A DNA stretch of 64,000 bases from G965247775 sp965247775 (GTDB lineage Bacteria > Chloroflexota > Dehalococcoidia > Bin125): contig OZ252031.1 of the NCBI GenBank assembly GCA_965247775.1, forward strand, positions 310,001-374,000, read 5' to 3'. The notes beneath the pieces were generated by a model. The model was not told where the DNA came from. It did not search any database and saw only the letters and a list, made by a program, of their open reading frames with translations. How positions within the stretch are numbered: position 1 is the first letter of the stretch; each line of letters begins with the position of its first letter. This document shows positions 34,034-43,200 of the stretch, in pieces. The translations under genes were made by a program, and so were the position numbers.

Positions 34034-35362
34034 ATGAGCACGCGTGAACCCGATGTCGCGCCGGCCGCCGCCGCGGACGACCTGGAAGCCGCGATGCAGG
34101 GCGTCGCGGCGCGGGCGGCCGTTGCCTGGGACGCCCGGCGGTCCGTGGACTACCAGGCCCAGCACCTGCAAGATCTGAGTGCCGGCACAATCACGGACTG
34201 GGGCCTGTCGGGCGACGGGCTGGAGGCGAAGCGCCAACCCATTTCCCTGGCGGGCGGCATCCCGGACGCGGCCACGCAGCCCAAGGGGGCGCTGGTGGAG
34301 GCGATGCGTCGCGCGCTGGCCGTGTCCGACGACAGTCCGCTGGTCTACGGGGGGGCGGTGGGATACGAGCCGCTGCGCGCCGAGATCGGGCGCTTCTTCG
34401 GTCGTGATCATGCCGAGGTCCCGAGTCCGGACCATTTCCTGCTGACGAACGGCGCGGCGGGAGCGATCGATGCGGTTTGTGCGGGGCTGCTGGATCCGGG
34501 CGACGTCGTGATCACGGAGGTGCCGACGTTCGCCGGGTCGCTGCGGACGCTGCGTGGGCACCAGGCAGCGCTGCGGGGCGCCCGACTGGACAACGAGGGG
34601 CTGCGGCTGGACGACGTGGGGGCTGCCATCGGGCAGGCGCGCCGGGACGGTCTGCGGCCGAAGCTGATCTACACGATCCCGACGTACCACAACCCCACGG
34701 GCCTGACGATGTCCCTGCAGCGGCGCATGGATCTGGTGGATCTCGCGGCACGGGAGGGCGTCTACATCCTGGAGGACACGGCGTACGCCGAGCTGTTCTT
34801 CGGGCAGGAGCGGCCACCGTCGCTGTCGGCGGTGGCGGGCGGGCGCGGCGTGATGACGGCGGGGACGTTTTCCAAGGTGATCGCGACGGGGCTGCGGGTG
34901 GGCTGGGTGCAGGCCGAGCCGGAGGTGCTCGCATTGCTGTTGCCCGCACGCTACGACATGGGCAACAGTCCCCTGCTGCACCGCATGCTGCACGAATACA
35001 TGATCGGCGGAGAGTTCGGGGCGCACGTCGAGGAGATGCGGGCGCTGTACGCCGGGAAGGTGCGGACGATCAGCGACGCTTTGCGCGAGGGGGGCGAGCC
35101 CTACTTCGACTTCACGACGCCCGAGGGAGGCTTTTTCCTCTGGCTGCGTTTGCGCGAGGGGTTGAGGTGTCGTGAGGTGCAGGCGGCAGGGTTCGAGGAG
35201 GGGGCGATCTTCCCTCCCGGTGTCGTTTTCTACCCCGGTGGTGAGACCGGGGACGATCCGGATGCGATCCGGCTCGCTTATTCCTGGACGGACGCCGCGG
35301 ATCTGGCGGAGGGCGGGGCGCGTGTCCTGGCGGCCTGCGCGCGAGCGGCCGCCGGGAGCTAG
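34034..35362 (+). CDS. PLP-dependent aminotransferase class I/II (2-aminoadipate/LysN-like)
   Basis: 442 residues. PISLAGGIPDAATQPKGALV, VYGGAVGYEPLRAEIGRFFG, IYTIPTYHNPTGLTMSLQRR and TAGTFSKVIATGLRVGWVQA (PLP lysine near residue 281) give the fold-I aminotransferase of the MocR/LysN branch, here without a GntR domain. The N-terminal 65 residues, including DWGLSGDGLEAKRQ, are longer than usual. TACACT at 34012-34017 may be the -10. Substrate preference unknown. Ends on the CTAG at 35359-35362 shared with the convergent esterase. Confidence 0.88.
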   Translation: MSTREPDVAPAAAADDLEAAMQGVAARAAVAWDARRSVDYQAQHLQDLSAGTITDWGLSGDGLEAKRQPISLAGGIPDAATQPKGALVEAMRRALAVSDDSPLVYGGAVGYEPLRAEIGRFFGRDHAEVPSPDHFLLTNGAAGAIDAVCAGLLDPGDVVITEVPTFAGSLRTLRGHQAALRGARLDNEGLRLDDVGAAIGQARRDGLRPKLIYTIPTYHNPTGLTMSLQRRMDLVDLAAREGVYILEDTAYAELFFGQERPPSLSAVAGGRGVMTAGTFSKVIATGLRVGWVQAEPEVLALLLPARYDMGNSPLLHRMLHEYMIGGEFGAHVEEMRALYAGKVRTISDALREGGEPYFDFTTPEGGFFLWLRLREGLRCREVQAAGFEEGAIFPPGVVFYPGGETGDDPDAIRLAYSWTDAADLAEGGARVLAACARAAAGS

Positions 35363-36255
35363 CCGGCAGGGGCCTTGGCGTGCAGATAGGCGCCGATGGC
35401 CTCGATGGCCTCTTGCCCTTCGGGCAGGACGGGGGCCCAGGACTGGAAGACGTGGACCTGGTCCGGGTAGATCTCGAGCGTGACGTCGACACCGGCGTCG
35501 CGGGCACGATCGGCCAGCCGGGTGCTGTCGTCGAGGAGGACTTCGGCGTCGCCGACTTGCACGAGCAGCGGCGGGAGTCCGGCGAGGTCCGCGAAGAGGG
35601 GTGAGGCGAGGGGGTCGCGGGCGTTCCCTTGCGGCAGGTACTCGCGCGCCATCCGCTCCAGCACGGCGTGGTTGAGGCTGGGATCGAGATCGGCCCGGCT
35701 GCGCATGGACTCGCCCGAGAGGGTGAGGTCGGTCCAGGGCGAGAGGAGCGCGGTGGCGTTGGGGAGGGTCCCGCCGGCGTTGCGGATGCGGATCAGGGCG
35801 GCGAGGGCGAGGCCGCCGCCGGCGGAGTCCCCGGCGAGGAACGTGGTCCTGGCAGGTCCGGGTCCGGCGGGGCCGTTCCCCGGCAGCCAGTCGAGGGCGG
35901 CAGTGGCGTCCTCGATCGCGGCGGGGAAGGGGCGCTCGGGAGCGCGGGCGTAGTCGAGCGAGAAGACGGCGGCGCCGGCGGCACGGGAGATGCGGCTGAT
36001 CAGATTGCGGTGGGTGGTGGGGCTGCCGGCGAGGTAGCCGCCACCGTGCAGGTAGAGGAGGCGGCGGTCTGGGTCGGCGGACTCGTCGATGACCCACTCA
36101 GCGGGCACGCCCTGGGCCTCGGCGGGCGTGACCGTGGCCGAGCGTCGCGGGCGGGTCTCGGGCAGGCCCGCGCGCAGCTCCTCGATGGCGCCCAGCGGGT
36201 CCAGGGGGTTGGCGCGGAGCATCTCGATCACGGCCAGGAGATCGTCGGACGGCAT
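35359..36255 (-). CDS. HSL-family alpha/beta-hydrolase (carboxylesterase)
   Basis: 298 residues from ATG 36255. RRLLYLHGGGYLAGSPTTHR near residue 64 is the oxyanion HGGG, SLDYARAPERPFPAAIED the DYxxAPE motif, TFLAGDSAGGGLALA near 139 the nucleophile serine, and PDQVHVFQSWAPVLPEG near the end the catalytic histidine. A complete enzyme. Just downstream of a shortened relative (36297-36587) with the same N- and C-terminal text, so the two were tandem duplicates. Confidence 0.9.
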   Translation of the reverse strand: MPSDDLLAVIEMLRANPLDPLGAIEELRAGLPETRPRRSATVTPAEAQGVPAEWVIDESADPDRRLLYLHGGGYLAGSPTTHRNLISRISRAAGAAVFSLDYARAPERPFPAAIEDATAALDWLPGNGPAGPGPARTTFLAGDSAGGGLALAALIRIRNAGGTLPNATALLSPWTDLTLSGESMRSRADLDPSLNHAVLERMAREYLPQGNARDPLASPLFADLAGLPPLLVQVGDAEVLLDDSTRLADRARDAGVDVTLEIYPDQVHVFQSWAPVLPEGQEAIEAIGAYLHAKAPAG

Positions 36256-36296
36256 CGTGCGTTCCTCCGGACGGGTGCGGGGCCGGGAGGGCGTGA

Positions 36297-36587
36297 TCAG
36301 CCCGCCGGCACCTTGGCGGCGGTGAAGTCGCCGATCTTGCCGATCGCCTCCCGGCCCTCGGGCAGCAGGAAGGCGAAGAAGGGAAAGCTGTGGATGCGGC
36401 CGGGGCCGGCAGCGTCGGCGACGACCCACTCGCCGGGGACGCCGGCGGCCGTGAGCGGTGTGACGGCGGGGCCGGGCTCGGCGTCCGCGTCGGGCAGGGC
36501 GGCGCGGTATTGCGCGATGGTCCGATCGGGCGTGAAGGGGTTGGCGCGGAGTTGCTGTCCGAGTTCCCGGACGGCCTCAGAGACCAT
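36297..36587 (-). pseudogene. Internally deleted HSL-family esterase (N- and C-terminus only)
   Basis: 96 codons, open from ATG 36587. The first 64 residues (VRELGQQLRANPFTPDRTIA ... GVPGEWVVADAAGPGR) align with residues 1-63 of the intact neighbour, and the last 32 (IHSFPFFAFLLPEGREAIGK ... AKVPAG) align with its final residues. About 200 residues with the HGGG, GDSAG and aspartate motifs are missing, and the join keeps the frame. It cannot be catalytic. Whether the short product is made is unknown. Confidence 0.75.
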
Positions 36588-36731
36588 GGTTGCCTCCGCG
36601 GTGGACGGGCTTCCGCTGGGCGGGCCCCGGGCGTGCGGGGCGCATGGTAGTGGAGGACCGGGCGCCTGTCGCCGGTCGCTATGGTGTCGCGGCAGCCGGG
36701 GCGTGCGCCGCGGCGTAGGGGGACGGGTGCG

Positions 36732-37772
36732 GTGGAGTTCGCGAGCTTCTACCAGTTGCCGGCGTGGACAGGGCAGGTCCCGGCGCAGCGCTATCGCGAC
36801 ACGCTGGATCAGATCGCGCTGGCCGACGAGCTGGGGCTGGACGGGGTCTGGCTGGCGGAGCTGCATTTTCAGCCGGACTATTCGGTGATGCCGGCGCCGC
36901 TGCTGGTGGCGGCGGCGGCGTCGCAGCGGACGAGGAGTCTGCGGCTTGGCATTGGCGTGAACCTGCTGCCGCTGCACGACCCGCTGCGCCTGGCGGAGCA
37001 GGTGGCGGTGCTGGATGTGATGAGCGACGGCCGGGTGGACTGCGGCGTGGCGCGAGGGGGGAATCCGGAGCACTTCGCTGGTTACGGCGTGCCCATGGTG
37101 GAGCGCACCGAGCGATTCGAGGAGGGGGTCCAGGTGCTGGAGCGGGCGTGGGCGGAGGCGCCACTCTCCTTCGCGGGGAGGCACTTCCACTACGACGCGG
37201 TGAACGTGGCGCCGAAGCCCGTGCAGCGACCGGGGCCGCCGCTGTGGGTGGCGACGAACAGCGAAGAGACGGTGGAGTACGCCGCGCGTGAGGCGCGCCC
37301 GATCCTCGTTTCCACCGTGACGCATCCGGCGGCCGTGGTGCGCGAGCGGGTGCGGCGCTACCGGGCGGTGCGGCGGGAGGTGGGTCGTCCGGCCGCCGAC
37401 AGGGAGGTGGGGCTGATGTTCCCGGTGCACGTGGCGGAGGAGGGCGCCGAGGCGCGGATGGAGGCGGAGCGCAGCATCATTTCCTACATGCGCATGGTGG
37501 GGACGGATCTGGGCGGTGCCTACGTCTCTCGGGGGCAGGAGCCGCCGCCGCGGTTGCGGCGCTACGCCGAGTCCGGATTCGACGTGGTGACGGGCGACAT
37601 GGGCGCGATCGGTGACCCCATCGCAGTGGCCGGCCGCGTACGGGCGCTTGCGGACGGGGTTGGGGCCGGGCACCTGGCGTGCTGGTTCAATACGGGCGGT
37701 CTGATCCCACACGATCGGGTCTGCGCCTCCATGCGGCTCTTCGTGTCGGAGGTCGTGCCGCGGCTGGGCTGA
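36732..37772 (+). CDS. Luciferase-like flavin-dependent oxidoreductase
   Basis: 346 residues from GTG 36732 (VEFASFYQLPAWTGQVPAQR). ADELGLDGVWLAELHFQPDY near residue 31, RLGIGVNLLPLHDPLRLAEQ, VLDVMSDGRVDCGVARGGNP and the ending GGLIPHDRVCASMRLF mark the LLM family; similar endings occur in the gene at 6445, suggesting the same subfamily. A TATGGT hexamer at 36679-36684 may be the -10, giving a 40-base leader. Diverges from the shortened esterase. Confidence 0.88.
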   Translation: MEFASFYQLPAWTGQVPAQRYRDTLDQIALADELGLDGVWLAELHFQPDYSVMPAPLLVAAAASQRTRSLRLGIGVNLLPLHDPLRLAEQVAVLDVMSDGRVDCGVARGGNPEHFAGYGVPMVERTERFEEGVQVLERAWAEAPLSFAGRHFHYDAVNVAPKPVQRPGPPLWVATNSEETVEYAAREARPILVSTVTHPAAVVRERVRRYRAVRREVGRPAADREVGLMFPVHVAEEGAEARMEAERSIISYMRMVGTDLGGAYVSRGQEPPPRLRRYAESGFDVVTGDMGAIGDPIAVAGRVRALADGVGAGHLACWFNTGGLIPHDRVCASMRLFVSEVVPRLG

Positions 37773-37792
37773 GGCCCCGGGGATGCGGGGCC
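37773..37792. terminator. GC hairpin between convergent genes
   Basis: GGCCCCG - GGGATG - CGGGGCC, a perfect 7-bp stem that starts right at the LLM stop codon and ends before the M20 stop codon. No T-run on either side, so at best a bidirectional stall or 3'-end stabiliser. Confidence 0.4.
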
Positions 37793-37794
37793 GG

Positions 37795-39114
37795 TCAGGC
37801 GCAGATGCGGCGGACGATCTCGTAGGTCAGTTCAAGGCCCATGTTGAGGTTGTCGACGGTGAGGAACTCGTCGTTGCCGTGAAAGCCCGCGGCCTCGGCG
37901 GGGCTGAGGAGGCAGGGGATGAAGCCGTAGGCGGGGATGCCGCGGGCGCGCAGGAAGCGGTTGTCGGTGCCTCCGATGCAGAGGGCGGGGACCACCACGG
38001 CATCCTCCGAGGCCTCCTTCATGACGCTGGAGATGGTGCGGAAGAGTTCGGTGTCCCAGGGGACCGGCTCCGGGACTTCCTGGCCCCAGTCGGTGTAGTA
38101 GGAGACCTCGACGCGGGGGTCCGCAACGACCGCGGCGACCTGCTGCCGCCAGGCCTCGCGGTCCTGGCCGGGGAGCAGGCGGCAGTCGAGGACGGCGGTG
38201 CTGCGGGCGGGGATGACGTTGGCTTTCATGCCGCTCGCGATCATGGTGACGTTGAGGGTGTTGCAAAAGGCCGCGTGGAGTACGGGGTTGGCGGTGATAA
38301 CGCGTTCGAGGTCGGCGTCGTCCTTGGTGTGGGGGAAGAGCCCGGCGTCGTGCAGGCGGTCGAGATAGAGCTGTGTCTGCGGGGTGCGCGTGATGGGGCG
38401 CTTCCAGGCGGCCAGGCGGGCGAGCGCCTGGGTGAGGTGGACGGCGGAGTTGTCGGCGTGCGGGCGGCTGCCGTGCCCCGGTGTGCCGGTGGCGGTGAGC
38501 TGTAGCCAGCAGATGGTCTTTTCGTTCGTGGCGACGGCGAAGAGTTCCGCCTCTTCGCCGAGGAACTGCGAGGAGCCGGCTCCGCCTTCGCTCAGTTCGA
38601 ACTCCACGTCGATCAGATCGGGGTGGTGTTCGGAGAGCCACTGCATGCCCCAGTAGCTGCCCGCTTCCTCGTCGGGCACGGCGCAGAAGACGATGTCGCG
38701 GGTGAGGCGGAGGCCCTGCCGCTTGAGCAGGATCATGGTCATGAGCTGCATGACCGCTGGCCCCTTCATGTCGATGGCGCCGCGGCCGTAGATGCGGCCG
38801 TTGTGGACGAGGCCGTCGAAGGCGGGCTTGGTCCAGTATTCGGCCTCGACGGGGACGACATCGGTGTGGTTGCAGAGCATGAGGGGGCGCTTGGCGCCGC
38901 TGCCGGGGAGGGTGGCGAGGAGGATGTCGCGGTTGGGCTGGGGGGCGAGGTAGCGGCAGTGGAGGCCCTCGGCGGCGAGGAGGTCGCCGAGGAAGTGGGC
39001 GGCGGGGGCCTCGTTGCCGGGGGGGTTGGAGGTGTCGATGCGGAGGTAGCGGGTGAGGAGGTCGAGGGCTTCGGCGTGGGCGGCGGGCCAGTCGATTTCG
39101 GTGTTGGTCGTCAT
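37795..39114 (-). CDS. M20-family metallopeptidase (ArgE/DapE/carboxypeptidase-like)
   Basis: 439 residues from ATG 39114. MLCNHTDVVPVEAEYW near residue 85 and GRIYGRGAIDMKGPAVM near 112 carry the first metal histidine and bridging aspartate; AVPDEEAGSYWGMQW near 146 the catalytic Glu-Glu pair; ALCIGGTDNRFLRARGIPAY near the end the GTD-R substrate motif and a later histidine (GFHGNDEF). Zinc exopeptidase or amidohydrolase; substrate unknown. Longer readings toward 39333 run into the TcmP remnant. Confidence 0.9.
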   Translation of the reverse strand: MTTNTEIDWPAAHAEALDLLTRYLRIDTSNPPGNEAPAAHFLGDLLAAEGLHCRYLAPQPNRDILLATLPGSGAKRPLMLCNHTDVVPVEAEYWTKPAFDGLVHNGRIYGRGAIDMKGPAVMQLMTMILLKRQGLRLTRDIVFCAVPDEEAGSYWGMQWLSEHHPDLIDVEFELSEGGAGSSQFLGEEAELFAVATNEKTICWLQLTATGTPGHGSRPHADNSAVHLTQALARLAAWKRPITRTPQTQLYLDRLHDAGLFPHTKDDADLERVITANPVLHAAFCNTLNVTMIASGMKANVIPARSTAVLDCRLLPGQDREAWRQQVAAVVADPRVEVSYYTDWGQEVPEPVPWDTELFRTISSVMKEASEDAVVVPALCIGGTDNRFLRARGIPAYGFIPCLLSPAEAAGFHGNDEFLTVDNLNMGLELTYEIVRRICA

Positions 39115-39154
39115 ACGGGGCGTCTCCGGAGCGTCGGTTTCGCTGCGGGGGAAG

Positions 39155-39361
39155 CTAACATCCGTCGCCCCGGGTTTTGGCAAGCTCGTTGGAGATGCCG
39201 AGAAAGCGGCGCTGTCCTGTTGGCTCGACACGGCTGATCTTCGTGAAGAAGCCTTTCCCTCTGCGATGCTTGCTCGCGAAGACGAGGTGATACATCGTTG
39301 ACCGCTTGGTGTTCGGAATCCGTCCGTCGTCATCTCGATCTGAGGCCTGGAGCAGCGTCAC
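39155..39361 (-). pseudogene. tcmP: Remnant of three-Cys-motif partner protein (TcmP)
   Basis: 68 codons. The start (MTLLQASDRDDDGR) overlaps the stop of the three-Cys gene by ATGA, as expected for a coupled partner. The text then passes directly to IPNTKRSTMYHLVFASKHRR and ISRVEPTGQRRF, which resembles the C-terminus of TcmP proteins (YxLxFASKHxxG). Full-length TcmP is several hundred residues, so the methyltransferase-like middle is missing. Assigned from C-terminal wording plus the diagnostic neighbour; moderate certainty. Confidence 0.55.
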
Positions 39362-40098
39362 GCTCTTGCTCGCATCGCGGGCAAGTTATCCCATGTATGG
39401 CCGTCGAGTTCGCGCCCTGTCGCGCGCTTGTTGCGGCGAACGCCGACTTCATCATGCGCCCCCCATTGCTTGAAGAAGAAAGGGACGTCCGCGTCCAGAC
39501 ACTGGTCTCGGACGGAGCGGGCCCAGTCCAGTTGCATGGGACGGGCACGGGGGCCGCTTTCCCCTCCGACGATGACCCAGTCGATCGTGTCGAGGTTCAG
39601 ATCGAGCGGGCCGAGGAGGGGCTCGCAGGAGAGGAAGCGGACGACGGCCGGTACCTTGCGCACGTCATTGATCCGGCTCGTCCAGCGCTGGTTCTCGACG
39701 GAGACGCCCATCCAGACGTTGCCAGGCCAGGGGAGCGCGGGCGCCAACCGGGCGACGCGTTCAGATCGTTTGGTCAGCACCTGGAAGACATGGTGGCTCG
39801 CTTCCTCCATGACGCGGAAGACGCTGGCGATGTAGTCATCACTGACGCCGTCGTGGAAGAGGTCGCTCATGCTGTTGACGAAGATCATGCGCGGCTTCTG
39901 CCACCTCAGGGGTTGTTCCAGCCGCTCCGGTCGAAGCGTGAGATCGAAGCCGGGCTCGTACGGGTGCCCAGGCACACCGCGGAATCGCTCGGCGAAGGTC
40001 TTGGCGTAGCAGTGCGCGCAGCCGGGTGAGATCTGCGTGCAGCCGGTGACTGGGTTCCAGGTGGCGTCGGTCCACTCGATCTTGCTGGTGGCGCTCAC
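39358..40098 (-). CDS. Three-Cys-motif protein (phage Gp37/Gp68 family, DUF5131)
   Basis: 246 residues from GTG 40098, with GGAGGCGGAGG upstream. SKIEWTDATWNPVTGCTQIS followed by PGCAHCYAKTFAERF shows the C-x6-C-x2-C arrangement near residues 20-30, probably a metal or Fe-S site. MIFVNSMSDLFHDGV, VLTKRSERV and WVIVGGESGPRARPMQLDWA are further family blocks. Found in phages and mobile regions and usually next to TcmP; biochemical role not established. Its promoter carries a LexA box, so it should be induced by DNA damage. Confidence 0.85.
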   Translation of the reverse strand: MSATSKIEWTDATWNPVTGCTQISPGCAHCYAKTFAERFRGVPGHPYEPGFDLTLRPERLEQPLRWQKPRMIFVNSMSDLFHDGVSDDYIASVFRVMEEASHHVFQVLTKRSERVARLAPALPWPGNVWMGVSVENQRWTSRINDVRKVPAVVRFLSCEPLLGPLDLNLDTIDWVIVGGESGPRARPMQLDWARSVRDQCLDADVPFFFKQWGAHDEVGVRRNKRATGRELDGHTWDNLPAMRARA

Positions 40099-40117
40099 GT
40101 GGAGCCTCCGCCTCCAT

Positions 40118-40148
40118 AGAACATACGTTCTCCCATGTGATCTGTCAA
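40118..40148 (-). promoter_or_regulatory. SOS-regulated promoter: TTGACA-17-TATGTT overlapped by a LexA box
   Basis: Reverse strand -35 TTGACA (40148-40143), 17-base spacer, -10 TATGTT (40125-40120). The 14-base palindrome AGAACGTATGTTCT (40131-40118) covers the -10; its core fits GAAC-N4-GTTC, the Gram-positive-type LexA box, and on the + strand reads GAACATACGTTC, exactly GAACRNRYGTTC. It drives the three-Cys gene at 40098. Confidence 0.75.
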
Positions 40149-40229
40149 GCGGCTAGGCTTCGAACACGCGAACTATACGGCGGGCGCCGCGCGCGGCGCG
40201 GTTGCGCTAGAGTGCCGGCAGTCGAACAG

Positions 40230-43200
40230 ATGGTCCAAATGCTCGATCCCCCGCCGCCGCGACGGGACGTGGCCGTCCCCGCGGCGCTGCGCGAGTTCCA
40301 TCCGGCGATCCAGGCCTGGTTCGTGCGGCACTTCGAGAAGCCGACGGAGGCCCAGGCGGATGGCTGGCCGGAGATCCGCGCGCGGCGCGATGTGCTGATC
40401 GCGGCGCCGACGGGGTCGGGCAAGACGCTGGCGGCGTTCCTGGCCGGCATCGACGCGCTGATCCGCAAGGCGGAGGCGGGGCTGCTCGACGACGGGATCG
40501 CGATCCTGTACGTCTCGCCGCTGAAGGCGCTGGGCAGCGACATCCATCGCAACCTGGAGGCGCCGCTGGCGGAGATCCGGGAGATCGCGAGCGAGCTGGG
40601 CTATGACCTGCCGGAAATCCGCGTTGCGGTGCGCAGTGGCGATACCACCCCTTCCCAGCGGCGGGCGATCACCAAGCAGCCGCCGCACATCCTGATCACG
40701 ACGCCGGAGTCGCTCTACCTGATGCTGACGGCGGAGAAGAGCCGGGCGACGCTGCGGCAGGTGCGCACGCTGATCGTGGATGAGATCCATGCGCTGGTGC
40801 GAGACCGGCGCGGCAGCCACCTGGCGTTGAGCGTGGCGCGGCTGGAGCACGTGGCGAAGGAGCGGCCGGCGCGCATTGGGCTGTCGGCGACGCAGCGCCC
40901 GATCGGGGAGATCGCCGCCTACCTGGTGGGCACGGAGCGTCGCTTGCCGGACGGCGCGCCGGAGTGCGTGATCGTTGACCGGGGCCACCAGCGGGACCTG
41001 GAGCTGTCGATTGAGGTTCCGAACTCGGAGATGATGGCGGTCGCGTCGCACGAGCAGTGGGGGGAGATCTACGACTGTCTGACGGACCTGATCGCGGGCC
41101 ACAGGACGACGCTGATCTTCGTCAATACGCGGCGGCTGGCGGAGCGGGTGGCGCATCAGTTGAGCGAGCGGGTGGGGGCAGAGCACGTGGCTAGCCATCA
41201 CGGCAGCCTCTCGAAGGAGCGACGGCTGCAGATGGAGCAGCGGCTGAAGCGGGGCGAGCTGCGGGCGCTGGTGGCGACGGCGTCGTTGGAGTTGGGGATC
41301 GACGTGGGCTCGATCGACCTGGTCTGCCAGATCGGTTCGCCACGCGCGATCGGGACCTTCCTGCAACGGGTTGGCCGTTCGGGGCACGCGCTGGGATTGA
41401 CGCCGCGCGGCAAGCTCTTCCCCAGTACGCGCGACGAGTTGGTGGAGTGCGCGGCGCTGGTCCGCGCCGTGCGGGCGGGGCGCCTGGACGCGATCGCGCA
41501 GCCGGTCGCGCCGCTCGACGTGCTGGCGCAGCAGATCGTGGCGGAGACGGCCTGCGAGGACTGGCGGGCAGCGGACCTGCTGGCGCTGTTCCGGACGGCG
41601 ACGCCGTACCGGGACCTGCGCCGCGAGGAGTTCGGCGAGATCGTGACGATGCTGCGGGACGGCGTGGGCGAGAGCGGGGGGCGGGCCGCGCCGCTGATCC
41701 ACCACGACCGCATCAACGGCGTGCTGCGGGCGCGGCGCGGGGGCCGCATGAAGGCGCTGACGAACGGCGGCACGATTCCGGAGACGGGGGACTTCCGCGT
41801 GGTGGCGGAGCCGGACGGGATATTCGTGGGCAGCGTCAACGAGGATTGGGCCATCGAGAGCATGGCGGGCGACATCTTCCTGCTGGGCACCACGTCCTGG
41901 CGGATCAAGCGGATCGAGAGCGGCGTTGTGCGGGCGGAGAACGCGCAGGGCGCCCCGCCGACGCTCCCGTTCTGGCTGGGCGAAGCACCCGGGCGGACGC
42001 CGGAGCTGTCGCAGGAAGTGGGGTCGTTGCGGCGGGACGTGGTGAGCGGACTGTCGGATGTCGAAGCGTTGCAGGAGATGCTGCACGAGGATTGCGGCCT
42101 GGAGGGGCTGGGGGCGGCGCAGCTGATCGACTACGTGCGCACGAGCCACACTAGCCTGGGGGTGATCCCGTCCGAGCGGGACGTGGTGTTCGAGCGTTTC
42201 TTCGACGAGGCGGGCGACCAGCATCTGGTCGTGCACGCGCCGTTCGGGGCGCGGATCAACCGGGCCTGGGGGCTGGCGCTGCGTAAGCGCTTCTGCGTGC
42301 GCTTCGACTTCGAGTTGCAGGCGGCGGCGAACGACGACGCGATCGTGCTGTCGATCGGGCCGGCGCAGTCGTTCGCACTGGAGGAGGCGTTCGGATACCT
42401 GAAAGCGGACAACGCGGAGGCGGCGCTGGAGCAAGCGATCCTCTACGTGCCGCAGTGGGGCACCCGCTGGCGCTGGAACGCCACGCGGGCGCTGGCGGTG
42501 GAGCGGCAGCGCGGGGGCAAGAAGGTACCGCCCCAGATCCAGCGGATGCGGGCTGACGACCTGCTGGCCTCGGTCTTCCCCGCGCAGGTGGGATGCCAGG
42601 AGAACCTGACGGGGCCGCTGGAGTACCCGGATCACCCGCTGGTGCGGCAGACGCGTGAGGATTGCCTGCGGGAGTGGATGGATGTGGATGGGCTGGTCTC
42701 GACGTTGCGGCGGGTGGAGGGCGGTGAGATCCGCCTGCACGCCCGGGACACGACCGAGCCCTCACCGATGGCGCACGAGGTCATCAACGGCAAGCCATAT
42801 ACGTTCCTGGACGACGCCCCACTGGAAGAGCGCCGGACCCGGGCGGTCATGCTGCGGCATGCGCTGCCCAATGACGCGCGCGACCTGGCGGCCCTGGATC
42901 CGGACGCGATCGCGCGCGTGCAGGATGAGGCGTGGCCCGAGCCGCGCGACGCGGAGGAGGTGCACGAGGTGCTGCTGTCGCTGGTGGCGCTGTCGGCGGA
43001 GCGCGCGCGTGGGTGGGCGGATCGAATCACGGAGCTGGTCCAGGCGGGGCGGGCGGCGGCCGTGGAGCTAGCGGGCGTGGGGGCGGATGCGCCGTTGCCG
43101 GGGCTGCGGCGACGCTACTGGTTCGCGGCGGAGAACCTGCCGTTGATCGAGATGCTGTTCCCGGGGGCGCCGGTGACGCCGACGCTGTCCTTGCCCTTTG

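Noticed and set aside
39155..39361. IS200/REP-type transposase fragment (YHLVFASKHRR resembles HHxVFxTKYRR)
   Set aside because: Position and ATGA overlap with a three-Cys gene fit TcmP better, and there are no transposase ends.
40173..42740. 855-codon open frame on the reverse strand
   Set aside because: Mirror of lhr; composition is Arg/His/Gln/Pro-rich with no family motifs, while lhr carries all helicase motifs.
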